Shown: in pieces, positions 25,701 through 40,700 of the stretch
Layout of the letters: each line of letters starts with the position of its first letter
Position numbering within the stretch: the stretch's first letter is position 1
NCBI GenBank assembly: GCA_013407085.1
Contig: JACCGJ010015379.1
Coordinates: 1-64,000, forward strand
DNA from: Atriophallophorus winterbourni
Lineage: Eukaryota; Platyhelminthes; Trematoda; Plagiorchiida; Microphallidae
Length of the DNA stretch: 64,000 bases
Direction of reading: 5' to 3'
Made by a program: the position numbers and the translations under genes
The notes under the pieces: model-generated
Seen by the model: only the letters and a program-made list of their open reading frames with translations
Told to the model about the DNA's origin: nothing
Database searches by the model: none

Positions 25701-28700
25701 AGTTTTTCTAGCACTATTTATTTTGATAATCTTGAGTTATAAACCAAGGCTTTATATTCCTAAAACCTTGACAAATTTAGCACAAACTGTGATTATTATT
25801 ATTGGGCAGAAAATTCACACCATGAAGAATCATATGTACATTCAATCTCTGCGGTAAGGGAAATGTAAAGCTATTAACTAAAAGTGTGTACTTACTGCAG
25901 GGAGTGCGAAAAATGAAATTCCGGCCACCGCAAACCAGGCAGCAATTATTTTCCCCATCCACGTTTTGGGAACTGTGTCGCCATATCCGACAGTGCATAA
26001 AGTTATCTGTGGATATTATATGAACCACGTAAAAGTGTTACTCCTAGGAATAACAGTCAAAAGAGGATGATAATCGATAAGCAATAAAAAAACTTGACAA
26101 TCTTTAAATCACTGCTATTGACTTAGAACTCAGAAACGAAAACTAAACAACGGCAGATGACACGTGGTGTATGAAAATGGAAAAGCATTTGCTAAAAATA
26201 GCACGATAGACCAGATTTGCGATAATATCCTCGGTAATATAATTGCTATCTGGCGATAAATTTGTGAGCTGTTCTGCTTGATATCCCCGCGGGTGACTTA
26301 GCGGGTGCAAGATTCTTCGCGTAAATTATTTGGAGAACATCACAAAACAGCATTGTGAAATACAGATGAGAATATATAGGAGACTAAAATGTATGTTGCG
26401 ATTTTCCAGATGCAACCTATTACTAAATATTTTAATTATTGTTCACATAAAATAGAGAAACGTAACAATGATGTTCACAGTCATACTAGAGAATTTTTCA
26501 GATAATCGACTGAGCTTCGTTGATACCTTTAAAATTTCACTGTATATGTTTTAACCCGGAGAGTATTTATGTTCAGAGAAATAAAAAAGTGAATCACCAC
26601 TTATAACCTCAATTCGCTTTCAGACCGTTTGTATACAAACGCACGGTTTAATGGAGATGACGCCGACAGCAAAATTCTACTGCGAATCTACTCAATCTTG
26701 GTTATCGCGCAAATCAATAATAGGAATATATAGTCATGTTATCAGGTGTGGAGGATTATAAAATTAACAATTCAGGGTAGGACTATTCTGAAGATGTTTA
26801 ACAAAAATCCGCGTGGAACACAATGCGATGCTTGAAATTTAGTCAACATCCAATGTGCTAATGTGGTTACTCTAAACGCTAAACTTTCTGTGATTTAATA
26901 ATGAGCGTATTATGATAAATCGATTGAAAAAGTCAGAAATCCTTCATTTATACACCGCACACAATCTTCCATTTTTAACCACTTGTGTAGATTATTACAG
27001 CAATAAAATTAACGGCAATCTAATTGAGCCAAAACAAGATTATTAGATCCCTTATCATTTTTATTAAAACGTGAATTTCTGACGAAATACTTACAATTCC
27101 CCACCAAAGTGCATCCGCGTATGAGCGTATTTTCTCATTCACATCTCGTTCAATCAAGTACAGTAGAAAAGAACTTGAGATAAGTGCCAAAAATCCAATG
27201 TACAAGGTTGTGAATAATTCCTATGGTAAAAAATGATGAAAAACGAATTCAGACAAGAAGTGGTTTTAATCGATGCGTGTTACGGTCATTTGGAAATTGA
27301 ATAGAAATGGACTAGAACTCATTGCATTGTTTATATTTTGATGGGATTTTAGTGCTGATTTTTCAAACTGGAAACCATTGTTGAATTTTTCGGAATTTGT
27401 TTGATATACTCGTTTATAATTATGTGGGTATTATAAATAAAAGTTATGAGAGCACTTGATGTAACATAAATTCAATATGTGGGTTGGCAAACTGAATATT
27501 CTTTTTTCAATTAAATCGATAGCTCGGTGAAATCCAAAGTATTAGGCACAACGGGTTTCCCATAAACTTTACCGTGTTTTTCTCCACATACTGGGAGAGT
27601 AATCATTTAAGTGAAGTCCAATATCCTCGAATAGATTACACTTTAAAATTGATTGGAAATACATTTTAACAGTGCTTGCTAGCATGACATTTTATAAAGT
27701 GTACAATAATGGTGATTCACAGTTTATACGTGGTTGTTTGGCAGAAGACAATCAATTTTGGATACGATGTGCGCATCCTGCTGCTAATAAATGATTGATG
27801 CGGTTTAGTGATGGACAATGTTACTTGAAGTAAAGTTTAATTAAAGGAAAATATGAAATGATCTAACTGGGCAGTGAAGCAGATGGCATTAATCGTTTCA
27901 ACAAGTAAAATCGTGTTTGAACATTGACGTCGGGACACCAACAATCTCATTACCAGCATAAAACCTAGAATCGATTACATAAGGAATATGATTTTTCCGG
28001 GCTTATGCATCGCATATTCGGGTAATTCGAACGTTTTGTCGTCATGACTAAATACAGGCGCTTAAATGCAGCACGTAACCGAGCATAAGTACTAGGAATC
28101 CACGACACGCCCTAGGCGAGACCAGACTGATGTTATGCAACGGGCTGCGTTACCATACGTCAAAGACATCTCGGAAATGACATCAAGACACCTACAACCT
28201 CACGGTATTTTTATCGCCCACAAACGTAACGTGATCACAAAAGTGAAAGACGCAATACCCAAAGATGAAAACGCAAACGTAGTGTACAAAATACAGTGCA
28301 CCCACTGTGACAAACACTGCAGCAGGCAAACCGGTCGAAAAATAAAAACTCGAATCCATGAGCATAAACTAGCCGTACGACGTCACGACACCAAGTCTCT
28401 CATGTCAACGCACGTCGACAACAAAAATCTCGAGATGGACTGGTATAACTGCCACATCTTGGGCCGAGCTAATAACAAAGCAGCACGAGAGTTAATCGAA
28501 GCCTGGCACTCCGGTGAACGATCGATCGACGAACATGTGAGCTTGGACGACTGGATGCGACTGAGACGAAGAACCGAAAAGGCAGCCAATCTCATACGAT
28601 TACGTGACCAATGGTCGGCTGGCCAAATACAATCGTCAGTGCTACTTAGAGCAGTCAATTTGACAACAATCGCTGTAGATGTTGCCTAGTCTGGCAACGA

Positions 28701-31700
28701 AACGTCCGATGCAAACTCAACAAGCTCGGCGAACAAACTCAAGTAAGCTACAACAACGACCCTAGCTGAAAATATTCAAAACAATACTAACAATCGACGA
28801 GGATATTGCATTGTTTGGCACGTTTTCGAAAATCAACCGAGCTTCTGCTTCGGATAAGAAACGTTCGTACTCTCAGTGTTTAAAAATATTGAATTGTATG
28901 GATTTCACTTCGGTGCCTCTATTCTATTATTCTAAAAGCTGAGTTTTGAATATCACCAGATGCATTTCGGAAAAACTATCAAAACTAGAACCAAACTACA
29001 TCCATTGCATTCCAATACCATGAGCAAATAATCTGTAACATCTATATCTATACTGCGTGCTTCGGATTTTCGTCAAAATGTCTACCATTAGAGCTTACAA
29101 TGTACGAAGCGTACCAATCCCCCAATAATATTTTAGTAGCATGCATGATCTAAGCCTCTCGTTTATTTTTATGCTGAAAATCCAGTATGCATCTGTTATA
29201 TTATTCACATTATATTAACCTTGAATGTTTACTATGGAAACTTCTGCGTACTATGTGCTATTCGTTTTCTGAATATCTGCATGTATTTGATTTGGTTTCT
29301 AATAATGACATATAAATAGTGAGCAGATATTTTCAAAATAAATCGAAAATCACAATAAGGCAGCAATTCGATTGTTACAACGGCCTAGAATTCATTCCAT
29401 TCAAACATTTGAGTCTGTGTAAAGGAAAAAAACATTATCAAGCCAGTCATTATTGAGTTTTCATTGATACCATTGTCATTTCAAACAATAGGGCTAAAAT
29501 GATTTGTCTCGAAATACTCCGAAAATCTCATCTAAAACGCCTTTTCATTGTTGACATTATTTTTAATGCAATTACGTAAAAAATTGAACAAATTTATTGT
29601 TCGGTTTATATAACATGAACGAACTCTAAAAATATCGCCATTTTTAATAATATATTTCTACACTTCAAGTTTATGAGCCAATGACCATAAACTTAATCTT
29701 CGATAACCAATAAAAAATCGCCTCTTTTTACTTATGTTTTGTTGTATCAATTGCACACATGCTGATCAAAATTGAAAATTAAATATCAAAGACTTTAAAC
29801 CATTGAGTTGAATTTGCATAGCGAAACAAACTAGCAAAATTACAGCTATCCCCGTTTTTTCGTTCCAGAACCAGAAATTGCATATTGTACAGTTTTTTAT
29901 TTAAACTATTTTTGGGTTTTATAACCCTCCAATTTTACACTTTTTCATTCCCTTTGCCGCTTCGCGTTAATGTTTTTCGAAAACCCACGATAGACTGAGG
30001 CCGCAGAAGCCGAAGCGGTGTAGGATAACCCTATAAAGGTTTACAGTAAAATGAGGCCTAATTTACTTGTAATCAGCATTTGAACTGCGGAGGCAGAACG
30101 ATGTAATGACACATCTAGAACATTTTCTCCTTGTATTCACGAATACGGACATTTGAAGACTAACGAGATTTTACCAAATCACAAAAGCCAATCTTGCGTT
30201 TATTTAATGTCTATCGTCTCTCTCTGCAATGCAAGCTGAAAAGACGTTCGTTGGGTAATAAAAGCGGGCCACATGAAAGATACGGTCATGAGTATCAGGC
30301 TATTTTAATACCAGAAACGATTCGAATACAAAGTTTGGTAAAAAAACTAGAAAGTGGCATCACCTCATGTATCTTGCACTATTATCAACCAATTTGCAAC
30401 GGAACAATTGTATGGGGACCTTTGGAAACAAATACATCTGAAACAATGCCATAACCATCGCTATTTCTTTTCAGATGCATGGGAGATCACAACAGTTCAC
30501 AAAGGCGAATTAGTGCTTGCCCATTTTACTAAGACGGTATCTCATAGACAGTCATATACATTGAAAAAAATCTCCCTAATACAAATATACGACAAATGAA
30601 TAGATTAAATAATGGAAAATACATTTAGTAAACGATGCTTAGAAAACCCGACTTTCGCAAAACCTCATATCATATCGATGGTGTGAATACGATTCATTGG
30701 GAAGTAGTTCCTAAACGCTTATTTAATTGTCTCTTGGTTAATGGTAAATTTTAATATGAGGAAAAGCGGTTGCTAATAATGGCTGCTGAATGGATATTCA
30801 CGTTTTATTACACCTTAATCTGAAAACTTGGTGTATGATAACGGCCGACATGCTCATGTGATGCAATTCAGTGGTCGACATTGTGAACACAATAGGTTTT
30901 CGCATTTAACAACCATTAGTTTTTACTTTTATGCAGATATTGTTCTACCTGGTTGACTATCTACTCAAATGGGTCAAATTAGGTTGCAATAATAAATGTA
31001 AATATACGAAACGAGGATTAAACTTGAATACATACTGCCATTTATGCCATCTAGTTTGGTTATATTTTTCTCTTTATGTATGCTTTCAAAACCATCGTTG
31101 TTGTTTTAGTCTTTGTAAAATTGATAAATAACATTTTTTGTTGAAACAAATGTGTAAACCCATCCGGATTCGCTCAACATAAAAGCACATATTACCGCTT
31201 GTTAATAATTACGCAATAGTTATGCTTGCAATAGTGAAAATTTTCATAGAAATAAATTTAAATCTAAAAAACAAAAGCAGTCTTTATTTAATTAGTTCAT
31301 ATCGTATTGCATTCGTTATAAAATAATCCCTTGAGTAAAAATAAACCAATCTTGTTCAGCTTAGATTTTTGCACCTGTCAAAGTATTTTGGTAACCTTTT
31401 TCTGGAACCCCTTCTCGAAATGGACACCCGCTGGTATAAATTTGTCCTGTGTATGAGATCGTACTTTGTAACATTCATTGAAGAATTTAAAAAAGATAAA
31501 AGTTTCATTTTAGCCTAAGGTTTAGATTCTGTCACCTCGAACATGCCCCTCACTTTCGTAAATTTGACATTCCTATTAACGAGATGCTTGATTTTGAAAA
31601 TAATTTATTTAGCAAAGGTCATAAAATTCTATACCTTATTTGAAAAATAGATCAAGAATATACAACCCGTTTTCACGGCAATATACTGAACGAATCTGTG

Positions 31701-34700
31701 AAAATCACTTTCAGCTACATAGGAAATAACGTATGATTATACGCGTAAGTTAAAGCGAACCTAGACTATAATATTTTTCTTATCTATATTTTATTGCTTC
31801 TTATTGAGGCATCACCGCCAAATTTTTACCAAAATTAATGATGGTTCCAACTACGCAAATCTCATTTTATGAAGCAACTTATTTATACAATTCAACAAAT
31901 ACTGTTGTTTACTCTTGAAATCTAATACTTGGACATATTTTAGAGCCAATCTGAACGAATTTGAACGATTTCTTAAAATATACTGCAGGCTGATATGTTT
32001 TAATTTCTGCTAAATTCATTACAACATTTGAATCATTTAGGTGACTCGGGGCTCCAAAGGAAGTTGTTTCTACTGATTTTGTAATTCTTCCAGTACAATT
32101 TTTAGTTCGATAAATACCTCGTAACATGTTTCATCGATTGTATGTGTTTTAAAAGATTTTCGATAAAAAACCAAATGCTCATTTGCATGCATTTCCATCA
32201 CACCCACCCCACTACCGATTCTTGCTGTTTGCATTCATCAGGTAGGGATAGTAAAATCAGAATCCGCATGCGCTTGAAACAATGGAAGAATGGTAAACAA
32301 GTCGCACTTGTTTATCACTGTTGGATAAGGTTGGTACGACCAACCTGTTCAATCACATATGTTAAAACATACGTATAATGAGGTTAAGCCCATAACCATA
32401 AATCGAGATATTCACTTGCATGCATTTTCCTCACACACCCCACGAACGGTTCATGCTGTTTGTACACATCAGGGATGGACAGTGAATTCAGGATTGTAGC
32501 TTACGAGATAAAGTGCTACGTAGATTACGGAATTCTCTTGCTGAAACGCGGTTTACGATAACAACATCAATAAATTCTCCAATCACCTGAATTATTTATC
32601 AACGTTTATTCTCGTCACATGTGTTTGACCAGATTTGTACTAATGGCACAAATGTATACTTTTTGTTGACCAGTTTGTTCTTGGCGGCGTGTTTGAAGAA
32701 ATCGGTCTTGAAAAATCATTTTTCTCATTGATTATTTTCATAGGCTTAACGGAATTTCCTAAATCATTAGTGATTTTGCCTTCACAAATATTGGCATAAG
32801 AGACGCCACTTCGTGAAACAATTTTTATAATTTATGTCAAAAGCTATTTTAATCGAATAGAGGTTGTCGGTGAACGGTAAATGAGAAGCTTACTTCATTT
32901 CAGTGTTAAGTTTTACATTTTATTCATTGGTAATATTTTACATAGTGATATCTATTATTTTTCTCATGGAATTTTTAATAGCAACCTAAATAGAGCATTT
33001 ATGTCATTTATGTTCAAAATGCAGCTGTTACGGGAGTCTAAATCCTAGCAACGCCAATTTTATGTTAACCCTTATTGACTCCGTCAATCCACATTCTTTT
33101 ATTATAATGCTAGGGAGAGTATATATTCATCAAATAATATGTATTTCATCCTTAGCTGCAAAATTCAGGATTAATACACAGTATCATTGTTATAACAGTG
33201 CCTTCAAACTTTAAACCTTGTTTACTAATTCTCATTTGTTTTAGGGTATGTGGGCCCATATTTTGTTGTTCTTCCTTATGAGTTAAAACAGCACAAAACC
33301 CGCTATATGATGCGTGCGTCAGGAAATACAATATAATTATGGATATTATGATCTATTTTTGATTACTTTCCCTAAACTTCACGATTCACTAGTTTTTAAA
33401 CCTACTATATAACATTACTTATTTACCATCTGTCAAAGTACGTATTTTTAAACAAAATATTATCTCAAAAGTATCAATGAAAAAATTAGCGCGCATGATT
33501 ATAGGTAAATTGCCGAATAAACTAAAATTCAGTGTAGCTTGTTGGATTGAGCGACAAAATAAAATTTTGATTATTTCGACTGAATATTTTTAAGCGAAAT
33601 TTGGGTCGTTCTAATCGAGTACTATCTAATCGGCCAGATCATATCTAGAACAAATATAGACGGTTAGCGGAGATAACAAATCAAGCAGTTTTGTCGACAG
33701 TAGCAAAACGTTTGTGATCACATTGAAAGACAGACATCACAATCTGTAACCGTTTTATAAATGAGTAACACAATAAATACATGAAATTTTCATATCGTAA
33801 TTCGAGGCTCTATATAAACGATTGAGATTACTTAATGTAATTCGTTCAGTCTTCCATCAGATGAGAGGTAATTAAAATAAGCGCCTTGAGTGCTTGACCA
33901 AGAATCACTTTGTGATTCAGTGTTCGAACAGACAAAACCCGGTAGTGGTTTGCAAAGGATGGGGATGTGCGCAACAAAATTTAATAATAATTATTATAAT
34001 TATTACATTTGAAATATATTTATAACAAACGAATTCCTCTCGGTTTATTAATTTTATTATTGAGAATTGTTTTGTCTGGCTGATCAGAAGAAAAATGTTT
34101 CAACCGGAAATATTTTTCAAGTGTAGTGTTGTTTATTGAAAATTTAATAATCATTATAACATTTCGGTGAAGCCTACTGCACTGTATACCTAGGAATCAA
34201 AGTAAACTTGGTTAGCTATGCGGTTTGATCAAATAAAACAGTTTTATACATAAATGAAGTCAGCAGATTTTATGCGAGCTTACAAAATTTGTTGTTGTTT
34301 CCGTTTTCCTGAAGATAATAACAGGTTTATGTTAATTAAGACAGAAAAATTTAGATTGCGGCATTTGAAGCTCAAACACGTTTAAAACAGTAAAATTACT
34401 GATCTGAATTTTGATATTGCACGATCTAATAGTTTTTAATCGAGATATTGCTCCATTGTGTTCAGACAGAATGAGAAAAATGTATTCCGATATATTTTAA
34501 TTTACATGTAACTCCAAATTATATATTCGTCTAAAAATATACGACTTTTCAACATTGATGATTTTTTACGATATTTGAAATGTCCGCGGATAAAATAAAT
34601 CGGTGAGAGTTTTTTACGATGGAAATTAATATATTTTGTTATGTTATTAAATATTAAATAATTGGTTTATTACCTGACATTCAGTTTAAATTGTTGACAA

Positions 34701-37700
34701 TGCAATGTTGATTTATTTTGCTTAAACATGCCAGAGATGCGTTTGACCCGAGCTCTAAAATGATTTGGATGTCTAATCATGAACTTAGTTCCTTTCATAT
34801 GTAGAAGGCTTTGATGGAACGAACAACGTATTTTCGGTGGATCGGTAAAACATTTTTCGGGAACTACTTTGTAACACAATTGTTACTAACAAAAATGCTC
34901 ATTTGCATTCATTTCTATCACACATATCCAACGACCGGTTTCGTGCTTTTTGCACCTATCAGTTAGGGACAGTATGATTAGGATCCGCGTGCGCTTGGAA
35001 CAGTTGGAGAATGTTAAACAAGTTTCACCTCTATCACATTGTTGGATAAGGTTGGTGCGACGAACCTGTTCAATCGCATGAGCCCACTGTCATGTAGACT
35101 GTAGTTGAATCCATGATCATGAACAAAAATGCACATTTGCACGCACTTCAATCACACAGACCTCACGACCGGTTTCGTGCTGTTTGCACTCATCACATAG
35201 TGATAGTAGGAGTAGGATCAAATTGTGCTTGTCAAGCAATTGACCAGGTTGGTCAAACCAACCCCATCTAACAGTGGCATACAAGTGCAACTTGTTTAGA
35301 AATTTCCGTATTTTAGCTAACGAAACACAAACCCTAACTTGAAGCCAATTTAAACTATCGTAGATAGGCCAAATTAGTTCCACACTGTTTCACTAAGAAA
35401 TTATGATCATGCGATCAGTAGTATTAAATGAAGACTGAGTATGTAAAGAAAATATTTGCAACAGAATTAGGGAATTTTAATGGGTGAATATTCACCTGTC
35501 GTCAGAATATCAACACATTATTTTATCGATATAATTTTAAAAATGAGTAGTTGGAATGTAAATAAAAATGTGGTCAAACGTTTGTTTATACATTCTTTCC
35601 TATTTATATCTACAAATTGTTTTTCGTATTTAAGGTTCAACTTACATGCCACTGTTGGATAGAGTTCGTACGACGAAACATGATGGTCAAATAACGAAGC
35701 ATAGAGTGATTCTTGGTTAAGTGCTTAAGACGAATGTGATGTTGTGCTGAGATAAGTGCTGCTTTTCACCACACTTTTCAGATTCTCCATAATACATCAC
35801 GTGACATTCTATCGCAATGCAAAGGTTGGCAGTATTGCTTACAACAATTTTAAGACGTCAACTAACGTATGTTGCAACTATCAGTGAATAAAATTCCAAT
35901 AAGGAATTAAAAAATCGGTATTTCTTCAAAGATATGTTATCAATATTTTGAAATAGAATTTGAAAATTTTGAAAACCAGTGTACCTGTCGATGTGCCCAA
36001 ACCACCGACGCCAACAACTTCCAGGATCCACCTCTTCGGTCCACTCGGATCATTCGTAATATTTGAAAGAATCGCAAGCCACGAAGTGGACTGGCGGCAA
36101 AACGTTGATTGTCCGTTCCCAAGGATAAAACCACGATACTGGCCAGGATAACAATCACGTCTGTCCGAATGCAAAGGAGAGGCCATGGTAAAATGAGTCA
36201 ATCGATACTGAGCAAATTTATTTATTGCCTCTAGTATATTTATTTTCACGAACAAACTGTATTTTCCTTGCTATACTTTTTCAAATTACCTTGAAATATT
36301 TTCATATTATCCATATTCACAATCTGTCCCCCGGTATATATATATATCCATATTCAAAATAATTTAACCACATTACTTTTTCGAAAATCTGAATAAATTT
36401 TTGAAGCGAATATTTGCTAAAGTCAAATGTCTCTATTTGAACATGCTATGCATCAAAGCACCTTAATGAAATAGCCGTTTCTGGATAATAATCAATACTC
36501 CCAAGTTCAAATAAAGGAGTTATAAGAATGTGATTTAAGATTCATGATTATAGCTTGTTGAAAAGTAAATTAAGATCGACTGTGTCGAAAGCTTTAGAAA
36601 CTCGGGGTGACCTGCCAGAATACAGCCACGGACTTCTGTAACTCTAACCCAAACCTTCACGCTCTTTAGCGACATAGTTGTGCATGAATGCCTAATACGA
36701 CTTCGCTCTTGGTCAACCGACAAAATTCCGTTTAATTCTAGAAATTTAACCATTTCTGCAGTCGTGGTTCATTCTGAAACATTCGATCGTAAAACGAGCA
36801 GTATCAGCTTCGTGTAATTTCCTACGTCTAAGAATGCAACTCAGTAAAAGTGATCTTGTCTTGTATACCGACGTTTGGTAGCAGTCCGGCGTAGGGAAAA
36901 TTATCGAACTGACAAAGATGGAGTAAAATTTGTGCGTTTGAAGTTTGAGAAGCTTTTAATATACCTCACCCGGTTCTTCAGATTTTCCTCTCAATAATTC
37001 CATGAGGTTTAGTGCTCCATATCTGTTTGCAGTATTGATACAATGTACTAATTCCGGTCATCAATTTGAATGATGATATTTGCTAGTATTCCGCGAATTT
37101 GGGCTTGAATACTCCGAAAAATATAATTTGGATTACGGTGGTTCAGAGAGATAAATTGTGATTGAAAACATCTTTTCCGCTCTGGAATAACCAAGATGAA
37201 TTCAATTTGCAGTCGACCGAATCATGACAACGGAACATCTGTGTTTAAAGCTGCGTGCAACTCTAAAGGTCTTGTCCTCATTTCCTGTCATATCTTATTC
37301 CAGCTCCGAAATTTCAATTCCTAGTTAGGGGAAGCATTTTTCAAGAAGAATATAAAATGGGTTGCCCGAAACAATAGGTTCGGTGTGTAATTTTGATCGT
37401 TTTGATAATGCTCGAGTGACTGAAACGAAAATCGCGTTAATGTCTGGAGTCCGACTTTTGATTGAACGGCATTGAAGTTTCATATCTCAGTAAAATTGCT
37501 CGCATATATAAGAGACGATATTGATGTAAGTCCAATTATGCATATACCAATGGTTTCTTCCATTTCATTCACTTATGGTCTCGTCATATGGAGTTGTGGT
37601 TCATTTTGAGAGCCACTGGATTTGCAGCTTTCCACGTATATATTAAGCTGTCGGCCCTTGCCGTGTTTAGAAAGATCACTTACAACCAATGGAACAAACT

Positions 37701-40700
37701 TCATCCAAAATCTTTGACCACTAGAATATCTGCAAAGACCTACCACTGCTCACTGTCAGTTCAAGCACCTATGTGAGGAAAAGAACCATTTATGTTTTCA
37801 GGATTTACGAGCAGGACGCAATGGTGGGATTATTGCTTATCACGTTCAGTTCAAATTAAACTAACCTGAATTTCATGCTTTTTTAAAACAAAGAATCAAG
37901 GTTGATGTTTTGAGACAATATTTTGACACAATTAAATGTTTTAAGTATTCGGGCCCATTAGCTCATAGGTTGATGAGCTGTCTCTGTGTGAGCTACGTCG
38001 CAAGTGTCACGTCATTATTTTCTACGTCTAAAGCAGACGTATCAATCACCCACGAAAGAATCATGTTTCATTAAAATTAACCCTTGTTGCGTCATGTTCT
38101 TATCGCAGCGAGCACAGATTTCACCCGAAAACGCATGACAAGTTACAACATATGTTAAGCCTTTGGCAAAACTCATGAACTTTTGTCGAAACGTTTTCTG
38201 AGTCATCATGTCGAATATATGCATCGTATGTGTTCAAGTAAATTAAGCAAGATTGTTCTTTGCCAGGGTTATATATCGATCGCCTGCCATTGACAAGGGG
38301 AATTGGATGCGAAGAAAGTTATTAGGTCAGATCGTCACAATTAGACAAAAATTGAATACCAAATGATGAGATTCACGATCAACGTAGCTACTTATACCAA
38401 ATCATAAACGGTGAAAATAAAATTGAGATTTTTATAATAAACGACGTGTCCACATAACAGTAAAGATTGCCTGCTGTAGAGTTTGTGTTAACAAAATATT
38501 TGTGACTATTCCTTTCCTTACAAAAGACTATTAGTCGTGATTTATTATACTTTATAAATATTTGATTAACTCAGCGAGTAATTTATACCTTCCATTCTAT
38601 TTTACCCTAATTTATTCCGCCTTGAAGACACTGGCTTTAAGAGTTTACCGATAATACGTTTTATTTAATTTTCCGTACAGTTTTTCGCTTCTGTTATCTC
38701 TTAGTAGACAAACAAACAGAATTTGGCGACGCGAGAACTAAATGAATACCCTATTATGTTAATGGTCTTCATGATCATACAATCAATGTCTATATTGCTA
38801 CTTAGGTAACGGAATATATGCGTTGATGAGAAGTACATTTTGAGATAACTGTGAATGCTATCCAGCACCTTATTGTAGGGGACAAGTTAATTAGAGATTC
38901 TATATACTTTCTAGTGGATCATAAGTTTACCAATTATTTTCTCGTTAAATTCGACTTAGAAATTTATAAAGTTTTGCACTGAAGCTCGGTATGTCAAATG
39001 TGCATTTTTGGGCATCAGAGGTAAGGAAAAAATAAAAAAATTGACAAGTAGAAGGTTTGTAAACAAAAATGTTCCAGGTGACAATTTGACGTATCCAATG
39101 TAATTTTCGAAAATCTATTTTTTTAAAACGGCTGCTTTGTCAGCGTAATTAAGATTGCCAACCAGGCAATTTATGATTGCTATATGAGAAAAAATTATAT
39201 ATTTTTAGGCAGATTGATTTTATAGTTTTCATCGCATTGGCGTTGCGTTCTATAGCGACGGCTATGTACACGCATCTTTTGAGTGACTGATTTCATAACA
39301 AAATGTTAATAGATTCAATGTATCGTAGTGCTGAAATCCCTGAACATACACACCACAACCAGTTTTTGGCTGTTTGCCTTTACTGTGTGGAGACCGTTAA
39401 ATTTTCTTTCGTGATACTGAATAGTTTAGAAGTGGTAAACAATGTTAATCTTTGAAGCAACTGTTTTATAGGGTACCCACATCCAAATACGATGTTCAAC
39501 CACCGAATCACCTAGTGATTCCTTGTCAAACGCCCAAAGCAACTGATGGTTGACTATATAGATTTATTTACATTTCAAATCCAGAGAATATTACAGTTAA
39601 AATGTTAATTATAATTTGTACATTCGATTTTTGATTTCTGATCTTCCGCGGTTAAACATATCAGAAAATGTACTATACCCAAACGGGTGGCCTACCCAGA
39701 TGTGAACCAAATATTTTATGAGGTTCAGAATTACGCTGAGCTTTTTCGGTGGCGCAAAGTTTATGAGTCATGTGGATCCTGAACGTACCGTACCTACCTG
39801 ATGTGTCCGAAAAGCATAAAACTTTGCCGTTATTTTTGTGTAATGTAAATGTATGCAAATAAGAATTTTATTGTGTGTGACTCTATTCAATCACATATAT
39901 CATTCATATATAACACTTGATACAGTTAAAACAAACTCATGACATACGATAGAGTTTCCGAAACGCTTATACCGGATAAATCTCATGGTGATTAATTCCT
40001 AAATAATCTGCAGATTTTGTGTTTATTTTTACGAATTGTTTAAAGCGATGCGGTAGTGTAATTATCGATTGATGTTTGGTTAACGTTTCAGCTGTGGTTC
40101 AATCAATCCGTGTTTTATCTTTGAACTGACCGTTGACCATCATTGTTTTGTGTGTAAATTTTATTTGGTGACATTAAAGCTCAATCGAATGGTTTCATGT
40201 CCGTTCACGGGTACATAGTATCACATTTTATTCTCCTATTTTTTCATATTTTAGAATTTTGTGAGGAAGAATTCGACAGTCTAATCGTGGCCAATTTAAA
40301 GATTCTAATTTTATGGTGAAAAAAGCAGATAGCTGTAAAATAACATTATATTTATGTTTTGAAATGTAAACTGATTATACTTTCATTTTTGCGTTCATTT
40401 TTTCAGAGGAGGGTGTAGAGTTGTGAAATGTCAAACGAAATTATATGTTCGGGAAATTAGTTTCCAAAACGGAAGCAATAAGCGTTTTCGTAAACTGGGA
40501 CAACATAGTATTTTCCAACAAAAATCTCATCATTTGATTGTAGAGAACTTTATTCAGTAAGGACAATATTTCTGGCGATAAATTGTCTCACAGAAATCAT
40601 GAGCGGACTGCAAAAACTTACTGGGAATGTGGTATTTCAACGGTCATATTATGACTATGAATCGGGAGATTTAAACCAATTTCAAATAGATGTCTGGGTG

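Larger units (their letters stand above)
27221..35984 (-). other. KCNQ intron 4
   Basis: Holds the Penelope-like ORF (28101-28689), two subfamily B retrozyme dimers (32165-32500 and 34895-35295), a subfamily A fragment (33870-33980) and a minus-strand subfamily A partial at about 35640-35780 (GCCACTGTTGGATAGAG). Between 28800 and 32150 I see nothing recognisable. Confidence 0.8.
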
